DNA of 64,000 bases from Hoylesella buccalis ATCC 35310 (GTDB lineage Bacteria > Bacteroidota > Bacteroidia > Bacteroidales > Bacteroidaceae), in contig NZ_CP102287.1 in assembly GCF_025151385.1 (NCBI RefSeq), positions 2,356,001 through 2,420,000 on the forward strand, written 5' to 3'. Shown piece by piece: positions 26,870 to 35,939 of this stretch. A program made the position numbers and the translations under genes. Positions within the stretch are counted from its first letter, which is position 1. Each line of letters begins with the position of its first letter. The notes beneath the pieces are model-generated. The model saw only the letters and a program-made list of their open reading frames with translations. It made no database searches and was not told the DNA's origin.

Positions 26870-27770
26870 AGTCGTTGGGAGTAAAACGGTTGATATTCTT
26901 ATTGTTGAGATGATAGAGTATCACCTCACTGTTGGCATCCGGACGCAGACTGTCAACAGCCCGCCGGGCAGCCATGATGTCATCAAGTTCAGGCTGGCGC
27001 GTGGCTACGCTGTCGCCCTGCAACACGGGAAAATCGTCATCACCATGCATAATACCCACATATTTGCCATCGCGGAACAGCACACGCCACGTGAATAGCG
27101 GGTAAGCGACATTGAGAGGCAATTTGTATCGGGACAAACTGTGCAGATAAGGTCTCACGTCTTTCATGTCGAGAATGGGCTTATGGACAGAGAGTTGGGT
27201 AAAATCACCGGTGTTGTACATCATCAAGGTGCCCTTGTCCACAGGCGGAACTTCGAGCGACAACTGATGCAGACGGATGGTAGCCGACAGTGTCAACTTA
27301 TGCTCGTGGCAGAGATCGCGCATACGTCGGAGCATACTGAAATAGCGTTTCTGCGTGCTCATGGTCCAGTCGCAGTCTATTTGGATTTCCCTGATGCCCT
27401 TGATGTCGTGCGTTTCGTTCATCTGTAGAATACGGCGAAACACTTGGTCGGCTATGTCATCAATGCTTCCCGCTTGGAAACGATTGACGATAAACACTAC
27501 GGGCACAATCTCGACACCTTGCGGCAGGGTGTCGGCAAAGGTGATTGTGGCATTGGGCATGGGGTGCATCTCGTCGTCTGGTGTCACGTCGAAATATCTG
27601 ACGTAGAGTTTTTTCACATGGTGCATGCGAAGGAAGGCACGCTCGGAAGAATCAAGTCGGAAAGTGGTGCGCCAGTAATATATGCTGCGGGTGGCAACTT
27701 CGTTTGGTTGCCTGCCACCACAAGCTGCAAGGAGCAAAGTACAAAAGAGTGATATCCAAAGTTTAGTCAT
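26844..27770 (-). CDS. Lipoprotein of unknown function, possible TIM-barrel
   Basis: From ATG 27770 the product has 308 residues and opens with a clear lipoprotein signal, MTKLWISLFCTLLLAACGG (Cys17 as lipid site). An upstream extension to 27947 would bury this signal and is rejected. Strand-helix alternation and blocks such as GIREIQIDCDWT, LSATIRLHQLSLEVP and VAYPLFTWRVLF resemble a glycosidase-like barrel of the DUF3142 kind; I hold that link loosely. The 3' end overlaps the start of the helical-repeat gene by 26 bases, so the pair forms one unit. Confidence 0.72.
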   Translation of the reverse strand: MTKLWISLFCTLLLAACGGRQPNEVATRSIYYWRTTFRLDSSERAFLRMHHVKKLYVRYFDVTPDDEMHPMPNATITFADTLPQGVEIVPVVFIVNRFQAGSIDDIADQVFRRILQMNETHDIKGIREIQIDCDWTMSTQKRYFSMLRRMRDLCHEHKLTLSATIRLHQLSLEVPPVDKGTLMMYNTGDFTQLSVHKPILDMKDVRPYLHSLSRYKLPLNVAYPLFTWRVLFRDGKYVGIMHGDDDFPVLQGDSVATRQPELDDIMAARRAVDSLRPDANSEVILYHLNNKNINRFTPNDYENIYQQH

Positions 27771-27996
27771 TCTCCGGAATTTTTGAATAAAATTATAAAA
27801 ATATTGACTAACAACAAAAACAATGAGAACAAATATTGGCAAGGAAGGCAAAAAAACACCATATTCGAGCCAGAACACACGAGTCGCGGCATGATGGATT
27901 CCTTTTCGGCCAGCACTTTTATACACTTTTCCTCGCTCGTTTCCCAATCTTTTTCGTAAATTTGCACATTATAATATAAACGTTTATCATAACGAC

Positions 27997-29100
27997 ATGT
28001 CATTAAAATGTGGTATTGTAGGGTTGCCAAACGTGGGCAAGTCTACCCTATTCAACTGCTTGTCGAGTGCCAAGGCACAGGCAGCAAATTTTCCTTTTTG
28101 TACGATTGAGCCCAACGTGGGCGTGATAACAGTACCCGATGAACGGCTCACCAAACTGGCAGAGATTGTGCATCCGGGGCGCATTGTGCCTGCCACATGC
28201 GAGATAGTAGATATTGCAGGATTGGTAAAGGGGGCGTCCAAAGGCGAAGGCTTGGGCAACAAATTCTTGGGAAACATACGCGAATGTGATGCGCTGATAC
28301 ACGTTATCCGCTGTTTCGACGATGACAACGTGGTACGAGAAGGCGGTATGGCGGTGAATCCCGTCAGCGACAAAGAGGTGATTGACACCGAATTGCAACT
28401 CAAAGACTTGGAAACCATTGAGGCACAACTATCCAAACAGCAAAAAATAGCTGCTTCGGGCAACAAGGAAGCCAAGACGCTTGTTACCGTATTAGAAGCC
28501 TACAAAGAGGTGCTGGAGCAAGGAAAGAACGCACGGACGGTTTCGTTCGACACCAAAGAGGAAGAGGAGGCAGCGCACAACTTGTTTCTGCTGACCACCA
28601 AGCCCGTACTGTATGTGTGCAATGTGGACGAGGCAAGTGCCAAAGAGGGCAACGCTTATAGTGCCCAAATAGAGAAAATTGCCCAAGAAGAGGGCGCCGA
28701 AGCCATGGTGATTGCCGCCAAGACAGAAGAAGATATTGCGTCTTTGGAGACCTACGAGGACAAGCAAATGTTTTTAGAAGAGTTGGGATTGACCGAAAGT
28801 GGCGTGAACCGCCTCATCAAAAAGGCTTATTCGCTGCTCAATCTGCAAACCTTCATCACGGCTGGCGAAATGGAAGTAAAGGCGTGGACATACCACAAAG
28901 GTTGGAAAGCACCACAATGTGCTGGCGTCATCCATACCGATTTCGAGAAAGGTTTTATCCGAGCAGAGGTCATCAAATACGATGATTACATCAAATATGG
29001 CAGCGAGAGTGCCGTCCGTGAAGCTGGAAAATTAGGTATTGAGGGCAAGGAATATGTGGTGCAAGACGGTGACATCATGCACTTTAGATTTAATGTTTAA
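27997..29100 (+). CDS. ychF: Redox-regulated/ribosome-associated ATPase-GTPase YchF
   Basis: An Obg-family P-loop NTPase (eukaryotic homologue OLA1) that binds ribosomes and prefers ATP. The 367-residue product has the P-loop GLPNVGKST at the start, DIAGLVKGASKGEGLGNKFL (G3 with the YchF-specific extension), a central coiled-coil, and a C-terminal TGS domain (QTFITAGEMEVKAWTYHKG to the end). Length is standard. A TAAATTTG -7 box at 27957-27964 lies about 33 bases before the ATG. Confidence 0.96.
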   Translation: MSLKCGIVGLPNVGKSTLFNCLSSAKAQAANFPFCTIEPNVGVITVPDERLTKLAEIVHPGRIVPATCEIVDIAGLVKGASKGEGLGNKFLGNIRECDALIHVIRCFDDDNVVREGGMAVNPVSDKEVIDTELQLKDLETIEAQLSKQQKIAASGNKEAKTLVTVLEAYKEVLEQGKNARTVSFDTKEEEEAAHNLFLLTTKPVLYVCNVDEASAKEGNAYSAQIEKIAQEEGAEAMVIAAKTEEDIASLETYEDKQMFLEELGLTESGVNRLIKKAYSLLNLQTFITAGEMEVKAWTYHKGWKAPQCAGVIHTDFEKGFIRAEVIKYDDYIKYGSESAVREAGKLGIEGKEYVVQDGDIMHFRFNV

Positions 29101-29167
29101 CAATCGACAATTGGGCTAATAAGCCTGATTAGGCGAATTAGCCCAATAAGCCCAATAACAAAACAAT

Positions 29168-30016
29168 ATGATAGACCATCTACTTTACATTTTGTGGAAT
29201 CCTGATTTAGAGATATTCCGCATCGGCAATTTTGCCATTCGTTGGTATTCAACCTGCTGGTTGATAGGACTTGCCTTGGCATACTTCATCGTGAAATGGC
29301 TCTATAAGGACCAAAAGGTGAAGGATGCGTATTTCGATCCGCTGTTTATATATTGTTTTTTGGGCATTTTAATCGGTGCCCGATTGGGACACTGCTTGTT
29401 CTATCAGCCCGAATACTTTTTGTCTTCGTGGACGCATGTCGTCGAAATGTTCCTGCCTATTCACCAGATGGCGGACGGTTCATGGAAGTTTACGGGGTAC
29501 GAGGGATTGGCTTCGCACGGTGGTACGATAGGACTCATGGTGGCACTCTATCTATACAATCGCAAAACAGGCATGAACTTGTGGCATGTACTCGACGACA
29601 TTGCTATCGCCACTCCTATCACTGCGTGCTTTATCCGCTTGGGCAACCTCATGAACAGCGAGATTATCGGCACACCAACCAATGTGCCTTGGGCTTTTAT
29701 CTTTGAGCGGGTAGACATGACGCCACGCCACCCAGGACAGTTGTACGAAGCGATTGCCTACTTTTTCTTCTTCTTCGTCATGCTGCATTTCTACAAGCGA
29801 ACCTCCAAAAAGGTGGGTACTGGCTTCTATTTCGGCTTGTGCCTGACCCTCATTTTCACGTTCCGCTTCTTCATAGAATACACCAAGGATATACAAGTTG
29901 ACTTCGAGTCGGGCATGATTTTCAACATGGGACAACTGCTGAGCATTCCTTTCATCATCCTTGGCATTGCTTGCATGAGGGGTGGAAAATGGATGAAAAA
30001 GTTGGGAGCGAAATGA
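29168..30016 (+). CDS. lgt: Prolipoprotein diacylglyceryl transferase
   Basis: Transfers diacylglycerol from phosphatidylglycerol to the lipobox Cys of prolipoproteins in the inner membrane; the many lipoproteins in this window depend on it. The 282-residue product has about seven membrane segments, [16 protein letters not shown], the active-site-type block [11 protein letters not shown], and [12 protein letters not shown] with the Lgt signature Asn/Glu. It lies 67 bases after ychF, probably in the same unit. Confidence 0.96.
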   Translation: MIDHLLYILWNPDLEIFRIGNFAIRWYSTCWLIGLALAYFIVKWLYKDQKVKDAYFDPLFIYCFLGILIGARLGHCLFYQPEYFLSSWTHVVEMFLPIHQMADGSWKFTGYEGLASHGGTIGLMVALYLYNRKTGMNLWHVLDDIAIATPITACFIRLGNLMNSEIIGTPTNVPWAFIFERVDMTPRHPGQLYEAIAYFFFFFVMLHFYKRTSKKVGTGFYFGLCLTLIFTFRFFIEYTKDIQVDFESGMIFNMGQLLSIPFIILGIACMRGGKWMKKLGAK

Positions 30017-30047
30017 TATTTTCTCCCCTACGCTAAGACTTACTGCG

Positions 30048-30083
30048 GCATCCACCCTACTTTGAAAGAAGGAAGGTGGATGC
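30048..30083 (+). terminator. Hairpin after lgt
   Basis: GCATCCACC (30048-30056) pairs perfectly with GGTGGATGC (30075-30083). No T-run follows, so this could be a weak terminator or an mRNA 3'-end stabiliser. Confidence 0.45.
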
Positions 30084-30119
30084 TGATGAACAAAATAACA
30101 ATCAACATACCTTTTATTC

Positions 30120-32507
30120 ATGACTAACAAAACCTTTACTTTATTGGCTTTCTTAGCCTTGAGTGGTGCTTGTATGGCACAAAAAAGAGTGGAAAAAGAA
30201 CTTTCCTCATGGCAATTCTCTCGCAATGGCGATGCGTGGCAACCAGTAACAGTGCCACACGACTGGGCAATCAAGGGACCATTTGACAAGCAGTGGGATC
30301 GCCAATTCTTGGGTATCACGCAAGACGGACAGCGCACCCCAATATGGCATACTGGACGTTCGGGTGGACTGCCTTGGTTGGGACGTGGCGAATATCGCAC
30401 CACCATCAACGTAAACAACCTCGATGCACGCACCGAACTTTATTTCGATGGTGCCATGAGCGAACCTGTTGTCTATGTCAATGGCACTGAAGCGGGTCGG
30501 TGGGCGTATGGATACAACGCTTTTCGCATTGATATCACGCCCTACTTAAAACGGGGGGACAATAAGATACTGGTCAAACTGAACAACTTGGAGGAGAGCA
30601 GCAGGTGGTATCCGGGAGCTGGACTATATCGCCCAGTGACGCTGATTACGACCAACAAAACCTATATAGACCCTTGGCAAACGTATTTCCGCACCCTCTC
30701 CGTTTCGCAACAAGGAGCGGAAATTGCCGTGAATGCACAAGCAAAGGGACTCAGAGAGAACGACAAGCTCAAGACGCACATTATCCTAAAAGACAAAGAC
30801 GGTAGGACAGTGGCACAGAATACGGTGGAAAACGATGCGAAAGGTGATGTGGCAACGACGTTCAACATCAAGAATCCACAACTTTGGAGTCCCGAACATC
30901 CCTATCTCTACACGTTACAAATCTGCGTGAAACGAGGCAGCAAAACTTTGGATGCCACCTCACAACAGGTGGGAATCCGCACCATAGCCATTACGAAAGA
31001 ACACGGTTTTCAGCTCAATGGCATCACACGAAAGTTCAAGGGCGTATGTCTGCACCACGATTTAGGACCTCTTGGTGCGGCTGCCAACAAGGCTGCCATG
31101 ATTCGGCAGATACGCATCATGAAAGATATGGGTGTAGATGCCATCCGTACTGCGCACAACATGCCTTCGCAAATGCAGATGCAGGTGTGCGACTCCATGG
31201 GGATGATGGTCATGGCAGAGAGTTTTGACGCATGGAAAGAACCAAAGGTAAAGAATGGTTACAACCGGTTTTACGATGAATGGTGGCGCAAAGACCTTAC
31301 AAATCTGATTTTAGGGCATCGCAATCACCCATCTATCGTGATGTGGAGCATTGGCAACGAGATACCCGAACAAGCCAACCAGCAGGGTACGGAGCGCGCC
31401 AAAGCCATGGTAAAGTTTTGCCATAGCCTCGATTCTACACGCACCGTCACTTGCGGTGTGGACAATCCAGAGGGCAGCGTCGATTGCGGTTTCTATGCTG
31501 CCACAGACGTGCCGGGCTTTAATTATCGTGTGTTCCTTTACGAAAAACTCATTGACAAGCTGCCACAAGGGTTCTTGTTGGGTTCTGAAACATCGTCAGC
31601 AGTGAGTTCAAGGGGGGTATATAAATTCCCTGTAGAAGAGAAAAACATGGCGACTTACGATGACGGACAATGCTCATCGTACGACGTGGAGAAGGTGAGC
31701 TGGGGCAGTTACCCCGATGAAGACTTTGCCAAACAAGACGACCTGCCCTACTCTATCGGTCAATTCGTGTGGACAGGCATCGATTACATCGGTGAACCCA
31801 CTCCTTATTACAGTTATTGGCCCTCACGAAGCAGCTACTTTGCGCCAGTCGACTTGGCAGGCTTGCCCAAAGATCGCTATTACCTATATCGCTCGGTGTG
31901 GAACACTTCCTCTCCCACCCTACACCTTTTGCCACATTGGACATGGCATGGACGTGAGGGAAAGGTAACACCCGTGTACTGTTATACGAGTTATCCCGAG
32001 GCTGAACTCTTTGTTAATGGCAAGAGTCAAGGACGCATCAAGAAGAACAAGGCATCCAAATTAGACCGCTACCGCTTGCGCTGGAACAACGTGGTGTATG
32101 AGCCGGGCGAACTGAAGGTGGTGGCATACGACGAGAAGGGCAAGGAAGTGGCTCAACAAACCGTTCACACCGCTGGTGCGCCTCATGCACTCAAGATTGA
32201 AGTAGATAAGCAACAGCTCGCAAACGACGGCAAGGACTTGCTGTATTACACTATTAGTATGGTAGACAAAGACGGCAACCTCTGTCCCGATGCCAACGAC
32301 CTGTTGCTCTTCGAAGTGTCTGGCGCTGCCCGTTTCAAGGCTGTCTGCAATGGCGACGCCACGTCATTAGAGCCGTTCCACCTCCCCAATATGCACCTTT
32401 TCCACGGCAAATTGGTGGTAACAGTGCAAAGCAACGGACTGAAAGGACAAGTGCATTTAACCGTCAAAGCCCCTAAATTAGGATACGGCGCACGACACAC
32501 GCTGTAA
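30120..32507 (+). CDS. GH2-family beta-galactosidase-like glycoside hydrolase
   Basis: A secreted 795-residue retaining glycosidase with a signal peptide (cleavage near CMAQ). The order is a sugar-binding jelly roll (VPHDWAIKGPF, GRGEYRTTINV), an immunoglobulin-like domain, a TIM barrel and C-terminal beta domains. The predicted acid/base is Glu414 in WSIGNEIPEQ and the nucleophile Glu490 in LLGSETSS. KGVCLHHDLGPLGAA is typical of GH2 galactosidases. Periplasmic action on beta-galactosides is likely; exact specificity is unknown. It precedes the LacI regulator and the D-arabinan-type locus, so it could attack a galactose-containing backbone, but a hairpin and a 467-base gap separate it from that locus. 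Confidence 0.9.
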   Translation: MTNKTFTLLAFLALSGACMAQKRVEKELSSWQFSRNGDAWQPVTVPHDWAIKGPFDKQWDRQFLGITQDGQRTPIWHTGRSGGLPWLGRGEYRTTINVNNLDARTELYFDGAMSEPVVYVNGTEAGRWAYGYNAFRIDITPYLKRGDNKILVKLNNLEESSRWYPGAGLYRPVTLITTNKTYIDPWQTYFRTLSVSQQGAEIAVNAQAKGLRENDKLKTHIILKDKDGRTVAQNTVENDAKGDVATTFNIKNPQLWSPEHPYLYTLQICVKRGSKTLDATSQQVGIRTIAITKEHGFQLNGITRKFKGVCLHHDLGPLGAAANKAAMIRQIRIMKDMGVDAIRTAHNMPSQMQMQVCDSMGMMVMAESFDAWKEPKVKNGYNRFYDEWWRKDLTNLILGHRNHPSIVMWSIGNEIPEQANQQGTERAKAMVKFCHSLDSTRTVTCGVDNPEGSVDCGFYAATDVPGFNYRVFLYEKLIDKLPQGFLLGSETSSAVSSRGVYKFPVEEKNMATYDDGQCSSYDVEKVSWGSYPDEDFAKQDDLPYSIGQFVWTGIDYIGEPTPYYSYWPSRSSYFAPVDLAGLPKDRYYLYRSVWNTSSPTLHLLPHWTWHGREGKVTPVYCYTSYPEAELFVNGKSQGRIKKNKASKLDRYRLRWNNVVYEPGELKVVAYDEKGKEVAQQTVHTAGAPHALKIEVDKQQLANDGKDLLYYTISMVDKDGNLCPDANDLLLFEVSGAARFKAVCNGDATSLEPFHLPNMHLFHGKLVVTVQSNGLKGQVHLTVKAPKLGYGARHTL

Positions 32508-32569
32508 ATGGAAGAGAGAGATTGTTAAAGTGGTTCACCACACTTCAACATATTTCCCCTATATTTAAG

Positions 32570-32602
32570 ATGACGCAGTGCGTTTTGGACGCACTGCGTC
32601 AT
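32570..32602 (+). terminator. Perfect hairpin after the GH2 gene
   Basis: ATGACGCAGTGCGT (32570-32583) and ACGCACTGCGTCAT (32589-32602) pair over 14 bases with loop TTTGG. There is no long T-run. It probably ends or insulates the GH2 transcript. The 32508-32974 gap otherwise holds only a doubtful small frame and the LacI promoter. Confidence 0.65.
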
Positions 32603-32658
32603 TATGCTTAACCTTACTACATAAAAACAAGGGCCATATCTTTTGGTAATATTGAACG

Positions 32659-32853
32659 CTAATCATTCTCGCAGCCTTCAGTCTTTAATCCTTCGAATAT
32701 GGTTCCATTATAGCCATAACCACTGATTTGAGCTACCTCATCAAGTCTGACAAGAGAACTTCTCATATCGGTAGATTGCAATCTGGTTGTGCAACTTCCT
32801 TGAAACACAGACCTGCAATCATGGCAATCACACTTACTTTTGGAATCCGACAT
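32659..32853 (-). CDS. Doubtful small Cys-containing ORF
   Basis: A 64-residue frame on the minus strand reads MSDSKSKCDCHDCRS and ends EGCEND. The frame stays open for about 23 codons upstream of this ATG without another ATG, and I see no ribosome binding site. The cysteine pattern (C-x-C-x2-C) is suggestive of a small exported or modified peptide or of a gene remnant, but nothing identifies it. Chance is quite possible. Confidence 0.2.
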   Translation of the reverse strand: MSDSKSKCDCHDCRSVFQGSCTTRLQSTDMRSSLVRLDEVAQISGYGYNGTIFEGLKTEGCEND

Positions 32854-32931
32854 GAAGGGGATTTGTGTTAATAAATCGTAAATATTAGTTTGATTTTCAA
32901 AATATATTTCAATAATATCGATTATTTTTCA

Positions 32932-32939
32932 TATTTTTG
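32932..32939 (+). promoter_or_regulatory. -7 promoter element of the LacI-family gene
   Basis: TATTTTTG matches TAnnTTTG and lies 35 bases before ATG 32975. The upstream stretch is very AT-rich and contains an ATCGAT core (32918-32923) that could belong to an operator. Confidence 0.5.
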
Positions 32940-32974
32940 CAAAAGTATAATTACCACCTAAATCGTTATAGCTA

Positions 32975-34009
32975 ATGCCACTGATTAAGAAAGTATCGAT
33001 CAAAGATATTGCAGAGGCTGCGGGCGTTTCCACGACCCTGGTTTCGTTCGTACTCAACGGAAAAGCTGAGGAATACCGCATCAACGCTGACACGGCGAAA
33101 CGCATCATGGATACGGCCGAGAGCATGCGCTATCGACCCAACATTGTGGCACAGAGCCTGCGCGGTGGGCGTTCGCGTGTCGTCGGTATCGTATTACCAG
33201 ACATATCCAACCCTTTCTTCTCTTCTTTGGCACGTCTGTTTGAAGACATGTCTGCCAATTTTGGCTACACTGTCTTTTTCGGTAGTTCAGACGAACGTCC
33301 AGACCGCATGCGGAAAACAGTTGGAAACCTAATCAACCGCGGCGTGGACGGTCTGATTGTAGCCCCCTGTGAAGATACGGAAAGCTACCTTGTCAACGTG
33401 GCCAAAAATGATGTCCCGTTGGTACTCATAGACCGCTACTTCCCTGATACAGACATTAGTTATGTGGGATTGAACAATTACAAAGCTACCTACGACGCAA
33501 CCAACTATCTGCTCAATTCAGGCTACCAGAGGCCAGCGTTTATTGCCTACGACCTAAACCTGATCCACATGAAAGAACGTACACGTGGATACTGCGAAAG
33601 TATGAAGAACGCAGGGAAGGAATCGGTGAGCAAAGTGTTCTATCTACAACAAAAAGTTGTAGTAGACCAGGCTAACGAACTGATGAAACGCGTGTTATCA
33701 GCAGGTTTCGACTCACTTATGTTCGCCACAAACCTCATTTCACTTTCGTGCCTGTATGCCATTCGGACACTCAACGAAAATGAAACGAGTAAGATAGGAC
33801 TGGTGGGGTTCGACGGCAACCCAGTATTCGACTTTTATGAGCGACCTATAGCCTATGTTAAACAACCCATGGATCAACTGGTGAAATACACGCTAGAGGC
33901 GCTAATGGATAAGATTAACGGAAAAGAGGCACCGTCCATGTTGATTGATGGAAAACTCGCTGTAACAGGTGGCAAAGGATTGCCTCATGCAGAAGACGTT
34001 ATAACGTAA
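32975..34009 (+). CDS. LacI-family transcriptional regulator
   Basis: A sugar-responsive DNA-binding regulator of 344 residues. The N-terminal helix-turn-helix is VSIKDIAEAAGVSTTLVSFV with the hinge helix region RPNIVAQSLRGGRS. The periplasmic-binding-protein-like effector domain starts VVGIVLPDISNPFF and includes DGLIVAPCEDTES and VGFDGNPVF. It is the first gene of the D-arabinan-type locus, 85 bases before the isomerase gene, and is the only regulator in it, so it probably controls the locus in response to D-arabinose or a related sugar (inference). Most Bacteroidota loci of this kind use hybrid two-component or ECF/anti-sigma regulators instead. Confidence 0.93.
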   Translation: MPLIKKVSIKDIAEAAGVSTTLVSFVLNGKAEEYRINADTAKRIMDTAESMRYRPNIVAQSLRGGRSRVVGIVLPDISNPFFSSLARLFEDMSANFGYTVFFGSSDERPDRMRKTVGNLINRGVDGLIVAPCEDTESYLVNVAKNDVPLVLIDRYFPDTDISYVGLNNYKATYDATNYLLNSGYQRPAFIAYDLNLIHMKERTRGYCESMKNAGKESVSKVFYLQQKVVVDQANELMKRVLSAGFDSLMFATNLISLSCLYAIRTLNENETSKIGLVGFDGNPVFDFYERPIAYVKQPMDQLVKYTLEALMDKINGKEAPSMLIDGKLAVTGGKGLPHAEDVIT

Positions 34010-34094
34010 ACCAAATAGGAGGTGTCGTTGGATGCAAAACAAAAAACTAAAAGGTTTCAGCTAATATTTAATTACCTAACATAAAAATATAACT

Positions 34095-35882
34095 ATGGGA
34101 AAAACAAGATTGAATAGTGAGAATCCAAAAATTGGAATTCGTCCTATCATTGACGGTCGCCGAGGTGGCATCCGAGAATCATTGGAAGACATGACCATGA
34201 ACATGGCCAAACGAGTGGCCGACCTGTACGCATCGTCATTGCGCTACAGTAACGGTGACCCTGTGGAATGTGTTATTGCAGACACTACCATTGGCGGTGT
34301 GGCAGAAGCAGCACGTGTTGACGAACAATTGAAAAAACAGGGAGTTGGTGTAATTTTATCGGTTTCTCCCTGCTGGTGCTATGGTTTTGAGACCATCAAC
34401 ATGGACGGGGATTTGCCAAGAGCCATTTGGGGCTTCAATGGTACAGAACGGCCAGGAGCTGTTTACCTTGCAGCGGCACTAGCCGTTCACAATCAGAAAG
34501 GTCTGCCTACATTCGGCATCTACGGTCGTGACGTACAGGATGTGGATAGCGAGGAGATTCCCGAAGATGTGAAAGAAAAGTTGCTGCGTTTCGCAAAGGC
34601 AGGTTTGGCAGTTGCCACCATGCGCGGAAAAGCATACTTATCCATCGGAAGCGTGTCAATGGGTATCGGTGGCTCTATTCCCAACCCAGATTTCTTCCAG
34701 GATTATCTCGGCATGCGCAACGAATATGTCGATGCCAGCGAAATTGAACGACGTATCAAACTCGGCATCTACGACCACGAGGAATTTGACAAAGCCATGG
34801 CTTGGACCGAGAAGTATTGCAAAACTAACGAAGGAAAGGATCACAACCCCAAACACCTTATCTATTCACGGGAAGAAAAAGATGCAGTTTGGGAATATGT
34901 TGTCAAGATGACCATGATTTTCCGTGACCTGATGATTGGTAACCCCAAGTTGGCTGAAATGGGATTCAAAGAAGAGTCCAACGGTCACTACGCTTTGGTG
35001 GGTGGATTCCAAGGACAGAGACAATGGACGGACTTCAAGCCAGACGGTGATTTTTCAGAAACCATCTTGAATAGTTCTTTCGACTGGAATGGTATTCGTG
35101 AGGCCTTTACGTTCGCTACCGAAAATGACACGCTGAATGGTGTTTCAATGCTGTTCAACAAGCTATTGAGCAACCGCGCACAGATCTTTGCGGACGTCAG
35201 GACATACTGGAGTCCCGCTGCCTACGAGCGCGTGACGGGCCAGAAGTTGGAAGGCGATGCAGCCAACGGATTCATCCACCTGATCAATTCCGGCTCTTGC
35301 ACACTCGACGGTTCTGGAAGACAAACAGAAAACGGCAAGCCTGCCATGAAACCTTTCTGGGAAATCCAGGAAAAAGAAGCTGAGGCATGCCTCCAAGCTA
35401 CAACATGGTATCCATCAAACCGTGACTATATGCGGGGTGGCGGTTTTTCTGCACAGTTCCAAACCAAAGGTGGAATGCCGCTCACTATGTGCCGTCTGAA
35501 CCTGATTAAAGGTCAGGGACCTGTTTTACAGATAGCCGAGGGATGGAGTGTGGAATTAAACGACAAATCCTTTGCCGCCATCAACGAGCGTACTGACGCC
35601 ATTTGGCCATCTACCTTCTTCGCTCCACGCCTGACAGGCAAGGGATACTTTAAAGATGTATACTCCGTCATGAATAATTGGGGAGCTAACCATGGAGCCA
35701 TCAGCTACGGACACATCGGTGCCGACCTCATTACATTGGCGTCGATGCTGCGCATCCCCGTATGCATGCACAATGTTCCCGAAGAACAGATTTTCCGACC
35801 CAGTACTTGGACTGCATTTGGTGAAGACATGGAAGGCAGCGACTTCCGTGCATGCAAAAACTTCGGACCCTTATACAAATAA
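34095..35882 (+). CDS. fucI: L-fucose/D-arabinose isomerase (FucI)
   Basis: A Mn2+-dependent aldose-ketose isomerase; the E. coli enzyme converts L-fucose to L-fuculose and also D-arabinose to D-ribulose. The 595-residue product aligns along the whole family, with [28 protein letters not shown], and metal/catalytic residues Glu343 (TEND), Asp367 (FADVRTYW) and His533 (WGANHGAIS), matching E. coli Glu337, Asp361 and His528. No fuculokinase or fuculose-phosphate aldolase gene is present nearby; instead a ribulokinase-like gene lies in the same locus. D-arabinose is therefore the favoured substrate here (inference). It is cytoplasmic and probably shares a transcript with the LacI gene. Confidence 0.95.
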   Translation: MGKTRLNSENPKIGIRPIIDGRRGGIRESLEDMTMNMAKRVADLYASSLRYSNGDPVECVIADTTIGGVAEAARVDEQLKKQGVGVILSVSPCWCYGFETINMDGDLPRAIWGFNGTERPGAVYLAAALAVHNQKGLPTFGIYGRDVQDVDSEEIPEDVKEKLLRFAKAGLAVATMRGKAYLSIGSVSMGIGGSIPNPDFFQDYLGMRNEYVDASEIERRIKLGIYDHEEFDKAMAWTEKYCKTNEGKDHNPKHLIYSREEKDAVWEYVVKMTMIFRDLMIGNPKLAEMGFKEESNGHYALVGGFQGQRQWTDFKPDGDFSETILNSSFDWNGIREAFTFATENDTLNGVSMLFNKLLSNRAQIFADVRTYWSPAAYERVTGQKLEGDAANGFIHLINSGSCTLDGSGRQTENGKPAMKPFWEIQEKEAEACLQATTWYPSNRDYMRGGGFSAQFQTKGGMPLTMCRLNLIKGQGPVLQIAEGWSVELNDKSFAAINERTDAIWPSTFFAPRLTGKGYFKDVYSVMNNWGANHGAISYGHIGADLITLASMLRIPVCMHNVPEEQIFRPSTWTAFGEDMEGSDFRACKNFGPLYK

Positions 35883-35890
35883 AACACCTG

Positions 35891-35924
35891 GACAAGTGCT
35901 TGTTTGACAGGGCAAGCACTTGTC
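35891..35924 (+). terminator. Intercistronic hairpin after fucI
   Basis: GACAAGTGCTTG (35891-35902) pairs perfectly over 12 bases with CAAGCACTTGTC (35913-35924), nine bases after the fucI stop. No T-run follows, so attenuation or mRNA stabilisation is as likely as full termination. Confidence 0.6.
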
Positions 35925-35939
35925 TACCTAAATACATGC

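Noticed and set aside
27771..27947. Longer start for the lipoprotein gene ending at 26844
   Set aside because: The extension puts an unrelated 59-residue stretch before a textbook lipoprotein signal peptide.
34095..35882. Reading fucI as part of an L-fucose pathway
   Set aside because: There is no fuculokinase, fuculose-phosphate aldolase or fucosidase in the locus, whereas D-arabinan-type hydrolases and a ribulokinase-like gene are present. L-fucose use is not excluded elsewhere in the genome.
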